The notes under the pieces are model-generated. The model searched no databases. It saw only the letters and a program-made list of their open reading frames with translations, and was not told the DNA's origin. A stretch of DNA of 64,000 nucleotides from assembly GCA_964599655.1 (NCBI GenBank), contig CAZRGV010000010.1, forward strand, positions 9,915-73,914. Reading direction: 5' to 3'. Below, in pieces: positions 54,483-62,249 of this stretch. The position numbers and the translations under genes were made by a program. Each line of letters starts with the position of its first letter. The first letter of the stretch is position 1. The DNA is from CAZRGV01 sp964599655. GTDB lineage: Bacteria > Planctomycetota > Planctomycetia > Isosphaerales > Isosphaeraceae.

Positions 54483-54717
54483 TTGCGGCGTCGACGTACG
54501 ACAAACTCATCAAGGGACGACGCATGTCGCCGACGATCTCGAACTTAAAGGACTTTACCAGGCTGAAATCACTCCGTCAATGATCTCTCTGGCGAACGCA
54601 GGGGGTACGAACGGGTTCACGACATCCGCTGTCATGAAGGGGATAATCTGTCCGAAGATCAATTCCAGAAACGGTTTAAGTGCTCAGGAGGCTGTCCTTC
54701 GGTCGGCGAACCTGGGA

Positions 54718-54745
54718 TTGACCAGAGCAACCAGGCCGATACAGT
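54718..54745 (+). promoter_or_regulatory. Candidate promoter of the phosphatase gene
   Basis: TTGACC (54718-54723) and TACAGT (54740-54745), 16 bp apart, match sigma70 boxes at five and four of six positions. Transcription from here would begin near 54752, making a TTG start at 54751 impossible and supporting a start further downstream. Confidence 0.4.
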
Positions 54746-54861
54746 GACGGTTGGACTTATCCCGGATCGAAGACGCTCCGCTTGATGTGACTCGAAGCCG
54801 GTCGCGGGTTGCGGCCGATCAAGGTTTCGGCTTGCTCGCCTGTGGGAAAGGATACCCTTCG

Positions 54862-55713
54862 TTGAACGGCCAGAATCGAACCGACCGTGTCGCTCGTCGA
54901 GGATTTCTCCGCCGATTGTCGCGCGTGGTGGCCGTCTTGCTCGTTCTCGGGCTGCCGGCCGTCTGGGTCTTTCGACGCCCCTTGTTCGAAGGGAACTTTG
55001 GCGTTGTGGATCCCGGTCGGGTGTACCGGAGTGCCCAGCCGGGGGAGAACCTCCGGCTCCTCATCGACAACTGCCACCTGGGCTCGATTCTCAACCTTCG
55101 CGGCGGGTCCGACGCCGACCCGTTCTACCGCAACGAGCACCAGACCGCCGAACAAGCAGGGGTCGATTTTTATGACTTTCCCATCAGTGCGACCCGTCGC
55201 CCTTCTCGCCGCGAGCTCCTGATCCTGATCGACGTTCTGGGGCGTTGCCGCTATCCGCTGCTGATTCACTGCAAGTCCGGCGCAGACCGAACCGGGCTCG
55301 TCACCGGGCTTTACCTGATGCTCGAACGCGGATGGTCGCCCGCTCGGGCGCTGAGCGCGTTCACCCTCGAATACGGCCACGTCCCGCTTCTGGGGCCCGA
55401 GCGGCTGCACGAGCCCTTTTTCGAATACGATCAATGGCTCAAAACCAACGGCCTGGCCCATTCGCCGTCGCGATTTCGAGGCTGGGTCGAGCATGAGTAC
55501 CGCGACGACCAGCCCATTCCCGACCCCGTGCCCCAGCTTCGGCCGGGACCTCGGGCCCAGGTCAGGCGAGGGGCGCCGAACCATGGCGCAAATCCTTCGT
55601 CCGACACCCCCTCCACGTCTCAAACCAGCGCTGGCTCAGGCGACTCCGACCCTTCCATCGTATCCACAATCAGCGAGGCAACCAGCCATTCGAGCGGCAC
55701 GTCCAGGCGGTAA
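54862..55713 (+). CDS. Membrane-anchored dual-specificity/tyrosine-type phosphatase
   Basis: A 283-residue protein. An N-terminal basic segment and one membrane helix (RVVAVLLVLGLPAVWVF) anchor it. The catalytic domain has GRVYRSAQPGENL, an early strand typical of the family, a general-acid loop region (FPISATRRPSRREL) and the P-loop HCKSGADRTG, with nucleophile Cys137 and Arg143. It would dephosphorylate phosphoproteins or other phosphomonoesters near the membrane. The start is a TTG at 54862, chosen because GGGAAAGGA lies nine bases before it and the anchor then begins properly; TTG 54751 and GTG 54787 are in frame alternatives. The last 60 residues are Ser/Pro-rich and overlap a small antisense gene. 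Confidence 0.8.
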   Translation: MNGQNRTDRVARRGFLRRLSRVVAVLLVLGLPAVWVFRRPLFEGNFGVVDPGRVYRSAQPGENLRLLIDNCHLGSILNLRGGSDADPFYRNEHQTAEQAGVDFYDFPISATRRPSRRELLILIDVLGRCRYPLLIHCKSGADRTGLVTGLYLMLERGWSPARALSAFTLEYGHVPLLGPERLHEPFFEYDQWLKTNGLAHSPSRFRGWVEHEYRDDQPIPDPVPQLRPGPRAQVRRGAPNHGANPSSDTPSTSQTSAGSGDSDPSIVSTISEATSHSSGTSRR

Positions 55714-55781
55714 GACTCGGCCCGAAGAGACTCGTAAAGCTCGGCCGACAGCGTGACGCACAGTTCGGGCACGGTGAACAT
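55620..55781 (-). CDS. Small protein, antisense to the phosphatase 3' end
   Basis: A 53-residue protein with a regular start and stop and good coding composition: MFTVPELCVTLSAELYESLR, then SYRLDVPLEWLVASLIVDTM and a short acidic tail. The strand-then-two-helices pattern resembles ribbon-helix-helix-type antitoxins or small regulators, but I cannot name a family. GAGGACC upstream may serve as ribosome site. It overlaps the phosphatase gene by 94 bp on the opposite strand, so that either the phosphatase tail is partly fortuitous or the two messages are antisense partners. A 17-codon frame (MLKVVEDGELVFTESRT) ends three bases before it. Confidence 0.55.
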   Translation of the reverse strand: MFTVPELCVTLSAELYESLRAESYRLDVPLEWLVASLIVDTMEGSESPEPALV

Positions 55782-56180
55782 CGCTCAGGTCCTCGACTCC
55801 GTGAAAACCAGTTCGCCATCCTCCACCACCTTGAGCATAGGCCGTGATTGCGTGCTTGTCATCGGCCGGGGGAAAAGATTCTCGCAATCGTGTCGCGGCC
55901 TCGGTGATGGAGCAGTTGCTGCACTTTCATAGCAATTCCCATGCCGGAACCCGCGACGAGTCCCCAGTGGTCCGATCTCGAGGTGTGATGGAATGCGTTC
56001 GGTTGTTGTGAAACGATGTGGACCTGGCCCATAATGGCGAGCACGTCCGGAACCTCAACGACGGCTCGGCGAACGCGGTGGGTTCTGTCGTCGAGACGCG
56101 CCTTGGTTCTCGTGTTTTGGGCAGCGGACCGGACCCTTGAGAACGATCGCCGGGGGCCTCCGAAGGAAGGAGTTCGAGCC
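55782..56180. other. Intergenic region before the TolB-like gene
   Basis: About 400 bp without a convincing gene. A minus-strand frame (55859-56269) runs into the signal peptide of the next gene and lacks protein features. The region should hold the promoter of the plus-strand gene at 56181 and that of the small minus-strand gene. Confidence 0.5.
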
Positions 56181-57122
56181 ATGCGCGGCATGTCATCGCT
56201 TGGGTTCCGGGTCGCTCTGGTTCTGGTCCTTGCCGCTGGGACGGCAAACGGGCAAGAGACGAAGCGCACGACCGCTGTCCGGAGCCAGATCCGCGTGCTG
56301 TCTCTCGCTCGCGGCGAGGCGAAGACGGTCTACTCGGCCCCGAAGCATTTCGAGGCGCCGAACTGGTCGCCCGATGGGTCGTACCTGCTGCTCAACTCCG
56401 AGGGCTCGCTCTGGCGATTGCCCCTCGAGCCGCCGGGTTCCGAGCCCGTTCGCATCGATTCCGGCACGGTCTCTCGGATCAACAATGACCACGGCATCTC
56501 CCCCGATGGCAAGACGCTCCTGATCTCCGCCGGGCAGATCTACGCGATGCCCGCCACTGGAGGCGCGCCGAGGCCAATCACCGAAAAGGCGCCGAGCTAT
56601 TTCCACGGCATTTCCCCCGACGGCCAGTCGCTCGTCTACTGCGCCCAGCGAGACAACAACTTCGACCTCTATTCCATTGCGCTCTCGGGCGGCGACGAGC
56701 ATCGCTTGACCACCCACGCCGGTTATGACGATGGGCCCGACTACTCGCCCGACGGCCGCTGGATCTACTTCAACTCCGACCGCTCCGGAAGCTGGGACAT
56801 CTGGCGCATCCCGGCCGACGGCGCCGGTCCCGACGATGCCCGAGCGGAGCAGGTCACGCGCGATGCCATGGAAGACTGGTTCCCTCACCCGTCTCCCGAC
56901 GGCAAGTGGCTCGTCTTCATCTCCTACCAGAAAGGCACGAAGGGCCACCCCGCCAACCAGCCGGTTGTGCTTCGCCTTATGCCCCTGCCCGGCAATACTC
57001 TGGATCCCGAGCCCAAGGTTCGCGAGTTGCTCCGGCTCTTCGGCGGGCAGGGCACGATCAACGTCAACTCGTGGTCGCCTGACAGCTCCCGGTTCGCCTT
57101 CGTGAGCTACGAGCCCGAATGA
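56181..57122 (+). CDS. Secreted TolB/WD40-like beta-propeller protein
   Basis: A 313-residue protein with a signal peptide (GFRVALVLVLAAGTANG) and a single beta-propeller built from TolB-type PD40 repeats: WSPDGSYLLLNSEGSLW, ISPDGKTLLISAGQIY, ISPDGQSLVYCAQRDNNFDLY, YSPDGRWIYFNSDRSGSWDIW, PSPDGKWLVFISYQ and WSPDSSRFAFVSY. Six such units close a propeller. There is no catalytic domain, so binding or scaffolding in the periplasm is likely. The ATG at 56181 is preceded by AAGGAAGGAG. Longer in-frame upstream sequence is not signal-like. Related propellers in planctomycetes often carry the same leader, and specific ligand is unknown. Confidence 0.85.
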   Translation: MRGMSSLGFRVALVLVLAAGTANGQETKRTTAVRSQIRVLSLARGEAKTVYSAPKHFEAPNWSPDGSYLLLNSEGSLWRLPLEPPGSEPVRIDSGTVSRINNDHGISPDGKTLLISAGQIYAMPATGGAPRPITEKAPSYFHGISPDGQSLVYCAQRDNNFDLYSIALSGGDEHRLTTHAGYDDGPDYSPDGRWIYFNSDRSGSWDIWRIPADGAGPDDARAEQVTRDAMEDWFPHPSPDGKWLVFISYQKGTKGHPANQPVVLRLMPLPGNTLDPEPKVRELLRLFGGQGTINVNSWSPDSSRFAFVSYEPE

Positions 57123-57733
57123 TCGGACAGCCCGTCCAACAACCAAGCTTAGCGGACCCAGCCACGGATCAGTCAGCCTGAACGAAGGAGAAAGCGCGGC
57201 CCGACGCCGACCGGAGCACTGGTGGACCAGCCACCCGTGGCATCCGATGCTCGGTTAGGGGGCATCTCCGATCGGGTGGCACTGGTGGCTTGTCCACCAG
57301 TGACTTCGAACCAGAGCCGTGGAGGGCAAGCCACCCGTGGCATCCGATGCTCGGTTAGGGGGCATCTCCGATCGGGTGGCACTGGTGGCTTGTCCACCAG
57401 TGACTTCGAACCAGAGCCGTGGAGGGCAAGCCACCAGGGCCACTCACCGCCGCCTCGAGAATGTCCGTCCCGGTAGTTCGCATCAAGTCGACGTTGGGGT
57501 TTTCCACCCGCGTCACCCGTCGTTGGCGACGAGACGACGAGCACCTCTTGGGCTTCGCGATCCACCAGCAGGGCCCGTGGCCACGTCTGGGCGTGCTCGA
57601 ATCGTTGTGCGGCCCTTGAGGGTCGCGCGCTCGCGCGGCCTCGTTGCCCCCGGTTGTCGCTTCAACTGCGGCCGTCCGCGAGACGACCTAGAAGGCTGGC
57701 GACTCTGGGAAACTTCGCGACGAGGGGCAGGCC
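57123..57733. other. 611-bp intergenic region with repeat
   Basis: Holds the 100-bp tandem repeat (listed separately). Small frames read through the repeat on both strands, giving phrases such as VALVACPPVTSNQ or SATRSEMPPNRASDATGG, but these are products of the repeat, not genes. The final 300 bp before the TPR gene contain no recognised element and should include its promoter. Confidence 0.6.
57231..57430. repeat. Tandem repeat, two identical 100-bp units with internal hairpin
   Basis: Bases 57231-57330 and 57331-57430 are identical, and partial matches flank them on both sides (GCACTGGTGGACCAG before, CCACCAGGG after). Each unit contains CACTGGTGG - CTTGT - CCACCAGTG, a perfect 9-bp hairpin (57280-57302 in the first unit), and GGTGGCTTG is also the inverse of CAAGCCACC at the unit's end. 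The same hairpin core occurs at 7310-7331. Confidence 0.9.
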
Positions 57734-59545
57734 ATGCGGATGGCGACGGCTTTGCTGGCGGCCGGCCTGGCGATCTCCGTCAGTCCGGCGGCGGCCGATA
57801 CGTTCTGGACACGGCGAGCCAACCAGGCGAAGGCCGAGGCGATCCGGCTCTACGAGGCCGGAAAGTACGCCGACGCGATCCCCCTGTTCGACCAAGTTCT
57901 GGAAGGCCATCCCCGAGACGTCGAGTCGCACAACAAGCGAGGCGCGTGCTACCTGCGGCTCGACCAGCCCGATGTCGCGATCTCCGACTTCGACATTGCC
58001 CTCCGGCTGACCCCTTCCGATCCGGGCGCCTCGACCAATCGCGGCATCGCCCTGCTGATGCTGGGCCGTCCTCAAGAGGCCCTGGCCTCGTTCGAGATGG
58101 CGCTGGCCGCCTACGCGCTCGGGGTGTATCGTCCGTCCGAACGCGCCACGCCTTACGCGGGAATCGGGCAGGCGCTCCACGACCTGGGGCGGGACGACCT
58201 GTCCGTCACGGCCTACGACACGATGCTTCAGCTCGACCCGGCCAACGCGGTGGGCTTCCACGGCCGCGGCATCGCCCAGGCCGCGCTCGGACGGCTCGAC
58301 GCGGCGGTCGCCGACTTCAACCGGGCCCTTCAGCTCGATCCGACCCGCGCGCGCGCCTTCGCCGATCGAGGTTCGGCGCTGGCCGGCCTCGGGCGCAACG
58401 ACGAAGCCCTCGCCGATTTCCACGAGGCCCTTCGGCTCGACCCGAAGTTCGCTGCGGCCTACAAGGATCGTGGCGGCCTGTACGTGCGGCTCGGCCAGCC
58501 GGAGAAGGCGATTCCCGACCTCACCGAGGCCCTGAAGCTCAATCCGAAGCTGGCCACCGCCTACCAGAACCGCGGCGCGGCCTACAACACGCTGGGCCAG
58601 TTCGAGAAGGCCGTTCCCGACCTGCTGGCCGCCATCCGGCTCTCGCCCGAGAACGCCGGAGCCCATAACAACCTCGGCTTGGCCTACTTCGGACTCGGCC
58701 AGCTCGAACAGGCACTCGTCGCCCTCTCCGAGGCCGTCCGGCTCCGACCCGACAGCGCGGTTCCCCTGGCCAATCGAGGCCGGGCCTATGCCCGTCTCGG
58801 CACCTTCGAGAGCGCGATCCGCGACCTGGAAGAGGCCCGGCGACTCGACCCCAACGGCTTCAACGCCTTCGAGGAACTGGCCCTGGCCCTCGATGGACTG
58901 GGCCGCACCGACCAGGCGATCGAGGCCTATGACATGGCAATCCGCATCGCTCCGTCGGCGGGCGAGCTCTACGTTCGAAGGGGCAACGACCGCCGCGCCC
59001 GAGGCGACTGGCGAGGAGCCATCGACGACTTCGACCGCGCGATCCAACTCGACCCCAGGCGGGCCGAGGTCTATGTTCTCCGAGGCTGGTCGAGATTCTG
59101 TGCCAACCTCGACGGCGCGGATGCTGATGCGAGGGCCTACCTGGACCTGGCCCACTGGCGAACGCCAGCCTCGCCCTACATGGCCGTGCTCGCGGCGCTC
59201 GGTGCCCAGCGGGCCGGTCGCAAGGCCGATGCGATCGTCGTGCTCGACGAGGCGATCGCCAACACCTCGCCGGCTAACTGGCCCTTCCCAGTCCTGCTCT
59301 ACCTTCGAGGTCGCATCTCGGCTCGGGACCTGATCGAGGCAGCCACAACCGACTCGAAGGCGTCCGAGGCCCGCGCCTTCCTTGGCCTGGAACGGCTCCT
59401 GGCCGGCGATCGGACCCATGCCGTCGAGCAACTCCGATGGGTTCGAGACCACGGCGCGAGCCCGTCGATTGCTGTCGATCTCGCCCTCGCCGTGCTCCAA
59501 CGCCTCGAAGGGCCGGTCGAGCTAGGCGACGCGACCGACCCTTGA
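57734..59545 (+). CDS. Exported TPR-repeat protein
   Basis: A 603-residue protein with a signal peptide (ATALLAAGLAISVSPAAA) followed by about eleven tetratricopeptide repeats between residues 30 and 470, for example AYKDRGGLYVRLGQPEKAIP, AHNNLGLAYFGLGQLEQALV and LYVRRGNDRRARGDWRGAID. The last 130 residues are helical but less regular. It would act as a protein-protein interaction scaffold in the periplasm. GAGGGGCAGG precedes the ATG. It converges on metG with nine bases between the two stops. No partner gene points to a specific complex. Confidence 0.88.
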   Translation: MRMATALLAAGLAISVSPAAADTFWTRRANQAKAEAIRLYEAGKYADAIPLFDQVLEGHPRDVESHNKRGACYLRLDQPDVAISDFDIALRLTPSDPGASTNRGIALLMLGRPQEALASFEMALAAYALGVYRPSERATPYAGIGQALHDLGRDDLSVTAYDTMLQLDPANAVGFHGRGIAQAALGRLDAAVADFNRALQLDPTRARAFADRGSALAGLGRNDEALADFHEALRLDPKFAAAYKDRGGLYVRLGQPEKAIPDLTEALKLNPKLATAYQNRGAAYNTLGQFEKAVPDLLAAIRLSPENAGAHNNLGLAYFGLGQLEQALVALSEAVRLRPDSAVPLANRGRAYARLGTFESAIRDLEEARRLDPNGFNAFEELALALDGLGRTDQAIEAYDMAIRIAPSAGELYVRRGNDRRARGDWRGAIDDFDRAIQLDPRRAEVYVLRGWSRFCANLDGADADARAYLDLAHWRTPASPYMAVLAALGAQRAGRKADAIVVLDEAIANTSPANWPFPVLLYLRGRISARDLIEAATTDSKASEARAFLGLERLLAGDRTHAVEQLRWVRDHGASPSIAVDLALAVLQRLEGPVELGDATDP

Positions 59546-59554
59546 AACGCACGG

Positions 59555-61150
59555 TCAAGGCGCGTCTTTCGTCTCGATCTTCGGGAAGAGCGGCGACGGC
59601 TTCCCGCCCGTGAGCGGCGCCGTGACCTTCAACGTGGCGAGGTTGGGCCGGTTCAGCGCATCGGCATATCCGACCTCGTTCCAGGCCTGTCCCTCCTCGA
59701 AGTTAAAGGCGCTGTAGAACGTCTCGGCCGTCCGGGGCAGGAACGGCTTGATCAGGATCGCGACCACCCGCATCGTCTCGGCCAGGTTGATCAGCACCCC
59801 ACGGCAGGCGTCGGGATCGGTCTTGATCAGCTTGAACGGCTCGGTGGCCTGGATGTAGCGGTTGACCGCGTCGAGCACTTCCAGCCAGATGCGCTGCAAG
59901 GCCGTGTTGTAGTGGAACGACCCGACCAGGTCTCGAAGCTCGCCGACCACGGTGGGAAGGTCGAGCCCCTGCCACCAGGCGGTGGCGTCGACAGCCGAGG
60001 CCCCCTCGAGCTGGCCGCTGAAATAGCGGACGCACATCGAGATAATCCGGCTGTAGAGGTTCCCGAGGTTGTTGGCCAGGTGGGCGTTGTAGACCTCGGC
60101 GAACCGCTCGAACGAGAACTCACCGTCGCCGCCGAAGGGGCACTGACTCATGAAGTAGTAACGGAATCCCTCGGTTGAGAACTTCTGGATGATCTCCATC
60201 GGTTCCACGACGTTGCCCAGGCTCTTGCTGATCTTCTGGACCTCGCCGGTCGACTCGTCCTTGCGATAAACAAACCCATGCGCGAAAACCCGCTTTGGCA
60301 ATGGCAGCCCGGCCGACATCAGCATCGCCGGCCATAAGGCGCAATGAAACCGGGTGATGTCCTTGCCAATCACATGCACATCCGCTGGCCAGTACGAGCG
60401 GAACCGTTCCTCGTCCGTGCCGTAACCAATGCCCGTGATGTAGTTCAACAGGGCGTCAAACCAGACGTAGATCGTCTGGTCGGGGTCGAACGGCACCTTG
60501 ATGCCCCAGGTGAACCCCTTGCGGGTGATCGACACGTCTTGCAGGCCCGACTCGACGAGGTTGACGATCTCGTTGCGGCGGCTCTCCGGCTGGATGAAGT
60601 CGGGGTTCTCGGCGTAGTGTTTCAACAGGCGATCCGAGAAGGCCGAGAGGCGGAAGAAGTAGTTCTCCTCCTCCACCTGGCGGAGCGGAACATTCGGGTG
60701 GTTCGGGCAGCGGCCGCCATGCTCGGCCACTTCCTTCTCGGTCTTGAACGCCTCGCAGCCGTCGCAATACAGGCCGGTGTAGGACTTCTTGTAGATATCC
60801 CCCGCGTCGTGAACCGCCTGGATGAACGTCTGACAGCCGATGTGGTGCCGCTCCTCGCTGGTCTGGATGAAGTCGTCGTTGGAGATTTCGAGCGCCTTCC
60901 AGACCTCCTTGAACTGGCGAGCCATGTCGTCGACGTAGGGCTTGGGCTCGACGCCAAGCTCCTCGGCGCGCTGGGAGACCTTGATCGTGTTCTCGTCGTT
61001 GCCCATCAGGAAGTAGACGGACCGGCCTTCCATCCGCTGGAAGCGCGCCTGAACGTCGGCGCCGATCTTTTCGAAGGCGGTGCCGATGTGGGGCCGACTG
61101 TTCGGGTAGTCGATCGCCGTGGTGATGTAGAACCGGTTCGCGTCGCTCAT
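59555..61150 (-). CDS. metG: Methionyl-tRNA synthetase
   Basis: A 531-residue class I aminoacyl-tRNA synthetase that charges tRNA-Met. The HIGH-type motif is HIGT at residues 21-24 (DYPNSRPHIGT) and the KMSKS-type motif is KISKS near 305. The connective peptide has a zinc-knuckle pattern with CDGC and later CPNH, so one knuckle, as in the shorter bacterial form. The anticodon-binding helical region includes LANNLGNLYSR and YIQATEPFKLIK. There is no C-terminal tRNA-binding domain; the protein is of the short type. The ATG at 61150 begins MSDANRFYITTAIDYPN as in homologues; the open frame extends 33 codons further without support. A housekeeping gene. Confidence 0.96.
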   Translation of the reverse strand: MSDANRFYITTAIDYPNSRPHIGTAFEKIGADVQARFQRMEGRSVYFLMGNDENTIKVSQRAEELGVEPKPYVDDMARQFKEVWKALEISNDDFIQTSEERHHIGCQTFIQAVHDAGDIYKKSYTGLYCDGCEAFKTEKEVAEHGGRCPNHPNVPLRQVEEENYFFRLSAFSDRLLKHYAENPDFIQPESRRNEIVNLVESGLQDVSITRKGFTWGIKVPFDPDQTIYVWFDALLNYITGIGYGTDEERFRSYWPADVHVIGKDITRFHCALWPAMLMSAGLPLPKRVFAHGFVYRKDESTGEVQKISKSLGNVVEPMEIIQKFSTEGFRYYFMSQCPFGGDGEFSFERFAEVYNAHLANNLGNLYSRIISMCVRYFSGQLEGASAVDATAWWQGLDLPTVVGELRDLVGSFHYNTALQRIWLEVLDAVNRYIQATEPFKLIKTDPDACRGVLINLAETMRVVAILIKPFLPRTAETFYSAFNFEEGQAWNEVGYADALNRPNLATLKVTAPLTGGKPSPLFPKIETKDAP

Positions 61151-61309
61151 CGTCGAGAAGGATCCCCTTCCCCCTGGGCCAATCAGGTCGTCCTCGTCTC
61201 CTCGCTTCGGAAGACACGAGGTTCCGGCGGGGCGTTCGCCGGGCCTCAATCTTACCAGAATGGCTCGGGGATCGTCGCGGCGAGGTCGAAGGCTTCGAGG
61301 CGCATGGCT

Positions 61310-61954
61310 TCAGCCCGACCTTTGTCCGCTGGCCCAGCGTCGGGCACTCACCCCCGCGCCGATCAGGACTAGGGCAATCAGTCCGCTGTTCGGCTCGGGC
61401 ACCTGAGGCCCGATCGGCGGCGGAGGGTTGACCCCTCCTGGCTCGACCGGCCCCTTGGGCACGACCACAGGCGGCGGAACCGTCGACCGGGCGATCTGGT
61501 CTTGTAAAAGCATCTGCCCAAGCTGGGGATGGAAATGGTCGAACCGCGCCGGGTTCAGACCGCGCCGCCATTGCAGGTACTCGACGAACGCCGTGTGCGG
61601 CAAGACCCCGCTCGGCGATGCGGAGAGAACGCGCAAGGCGTTCGGCCCCTTGACGTTCAGTTGATGCTGCTGAAGCGCCCTGGTGAAGTAGCGCTGCCAG
61701 TAATTCTGCTGTTGCTGGGCCCGCGAGGCGAGCATCGCCTCGTGGCGTTGTTGGACGGCCAGTCGCCAGGCGGCGCGACGCGCTTCAAGGGTCGCGAGAT
61801 CCTGGCGAATGCGGATCGGGCTGGCGGTCGCCCTCGGGAGCCCGATCAGGCCGGCCAGGCTCAGAACCAGGCCGAGCCAGGTCCCCCGCCGGAGCCAGCC
61901 ATCGCAACCTCTTCGGCCGCCGATCGTCGCCATCATGTCCCACCTGATTCGCAT
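61310..61954 (-). CDS. PEP-CTERM sorting-domain protein
   Basis: A 214-residue exported protein. The N-terminus has a signal peptide (WLGLVLSLAGLIGLPRATA). A glutamine-rich helical region (RAQQQQNYWQRYFTRALQQHQ) is followed by a proline-rich stretch and a C-terminal VPEP motif, a hydrophobic helix (GLIALVLIGAGV) and a basic end (ARRWASGQRSG). This is the tripartite PEP-CTERM signal recognised by exosortase in planctomycetes and other exopolysaccharide makers, so the protein is probably processed at the membrane and sent to the envelope or matrix. No exosortase gene lies in the window. Starts at 61936 and 61933 are alternatives. Confidence 0.75.
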   Translation of the reverse strand: MRIRWDMMATIGGRRGCDGWLRRGTWLGLVLSLAGLIGLPRATASPIRIRQDLATLEARRAAWRLAVQQRHEAMLASRAQQQQNYWQRYFTRALQQHQLNVKGPNALRVLSASPSGVLPHTAFVEYLQWRRGLNPARFDHFHPQLGQMLLQDQIARSTVPPPVVVPKGPVEPGGVNPPPPIGPQVPEPNSGLIALVLIGAGVSARRWASGQRSG

Positions 61955-62249
61955 GAGAACCGACCCTTTGCGGCGTTCGCCCGGTCGACTGGGCCGATCC
62001 GGCTCGCCCGATGCCCGTTGTATCGGATGTTCGGGACAGGCGGCTTGAAGCGGTCAAGAGGAAGTTGGCCGAAAAGAGGGATTCTCTGGGCTCCAGGGAA
62101 CGCGGCCCGATTGAACGGGACCGGGTGTGCCGGTTATGGTTGGAGCGGGACGGACGACCACCCAAACCGGCCGTTCGACGCTCCCAACCGATCGCGAGTC
62201 CCTGGAACAGACCCGAACCGAGCTGAGTTCGCCGCCGAGGAGTTCGACC

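Noticed and set aside
54067..54548. Short plus-strand frames reading GGIRTPEPALHRL or GGFEPPSRLYTD
   Set aside because: These are the well-known false translations of a serine tRNA gene, here tRNA-Ser(GCU) on the minus strand.
55859..56269. 136-codon minus-strand frame before the TolB-like gene
   Set aside because: Overlaps the signal peptide of the gene at 56181 and shows no family features, although part of it (around 55900-56050) looks mildly protein-like.
57173..57565. Frames through the 100-bp repeat (phrases like ASDATGG)
   Set aside because: The repeated peptide follows directly from the DNA repeat (100 is not a multiple of 3, so frames shift between copies); no gene-like start context.
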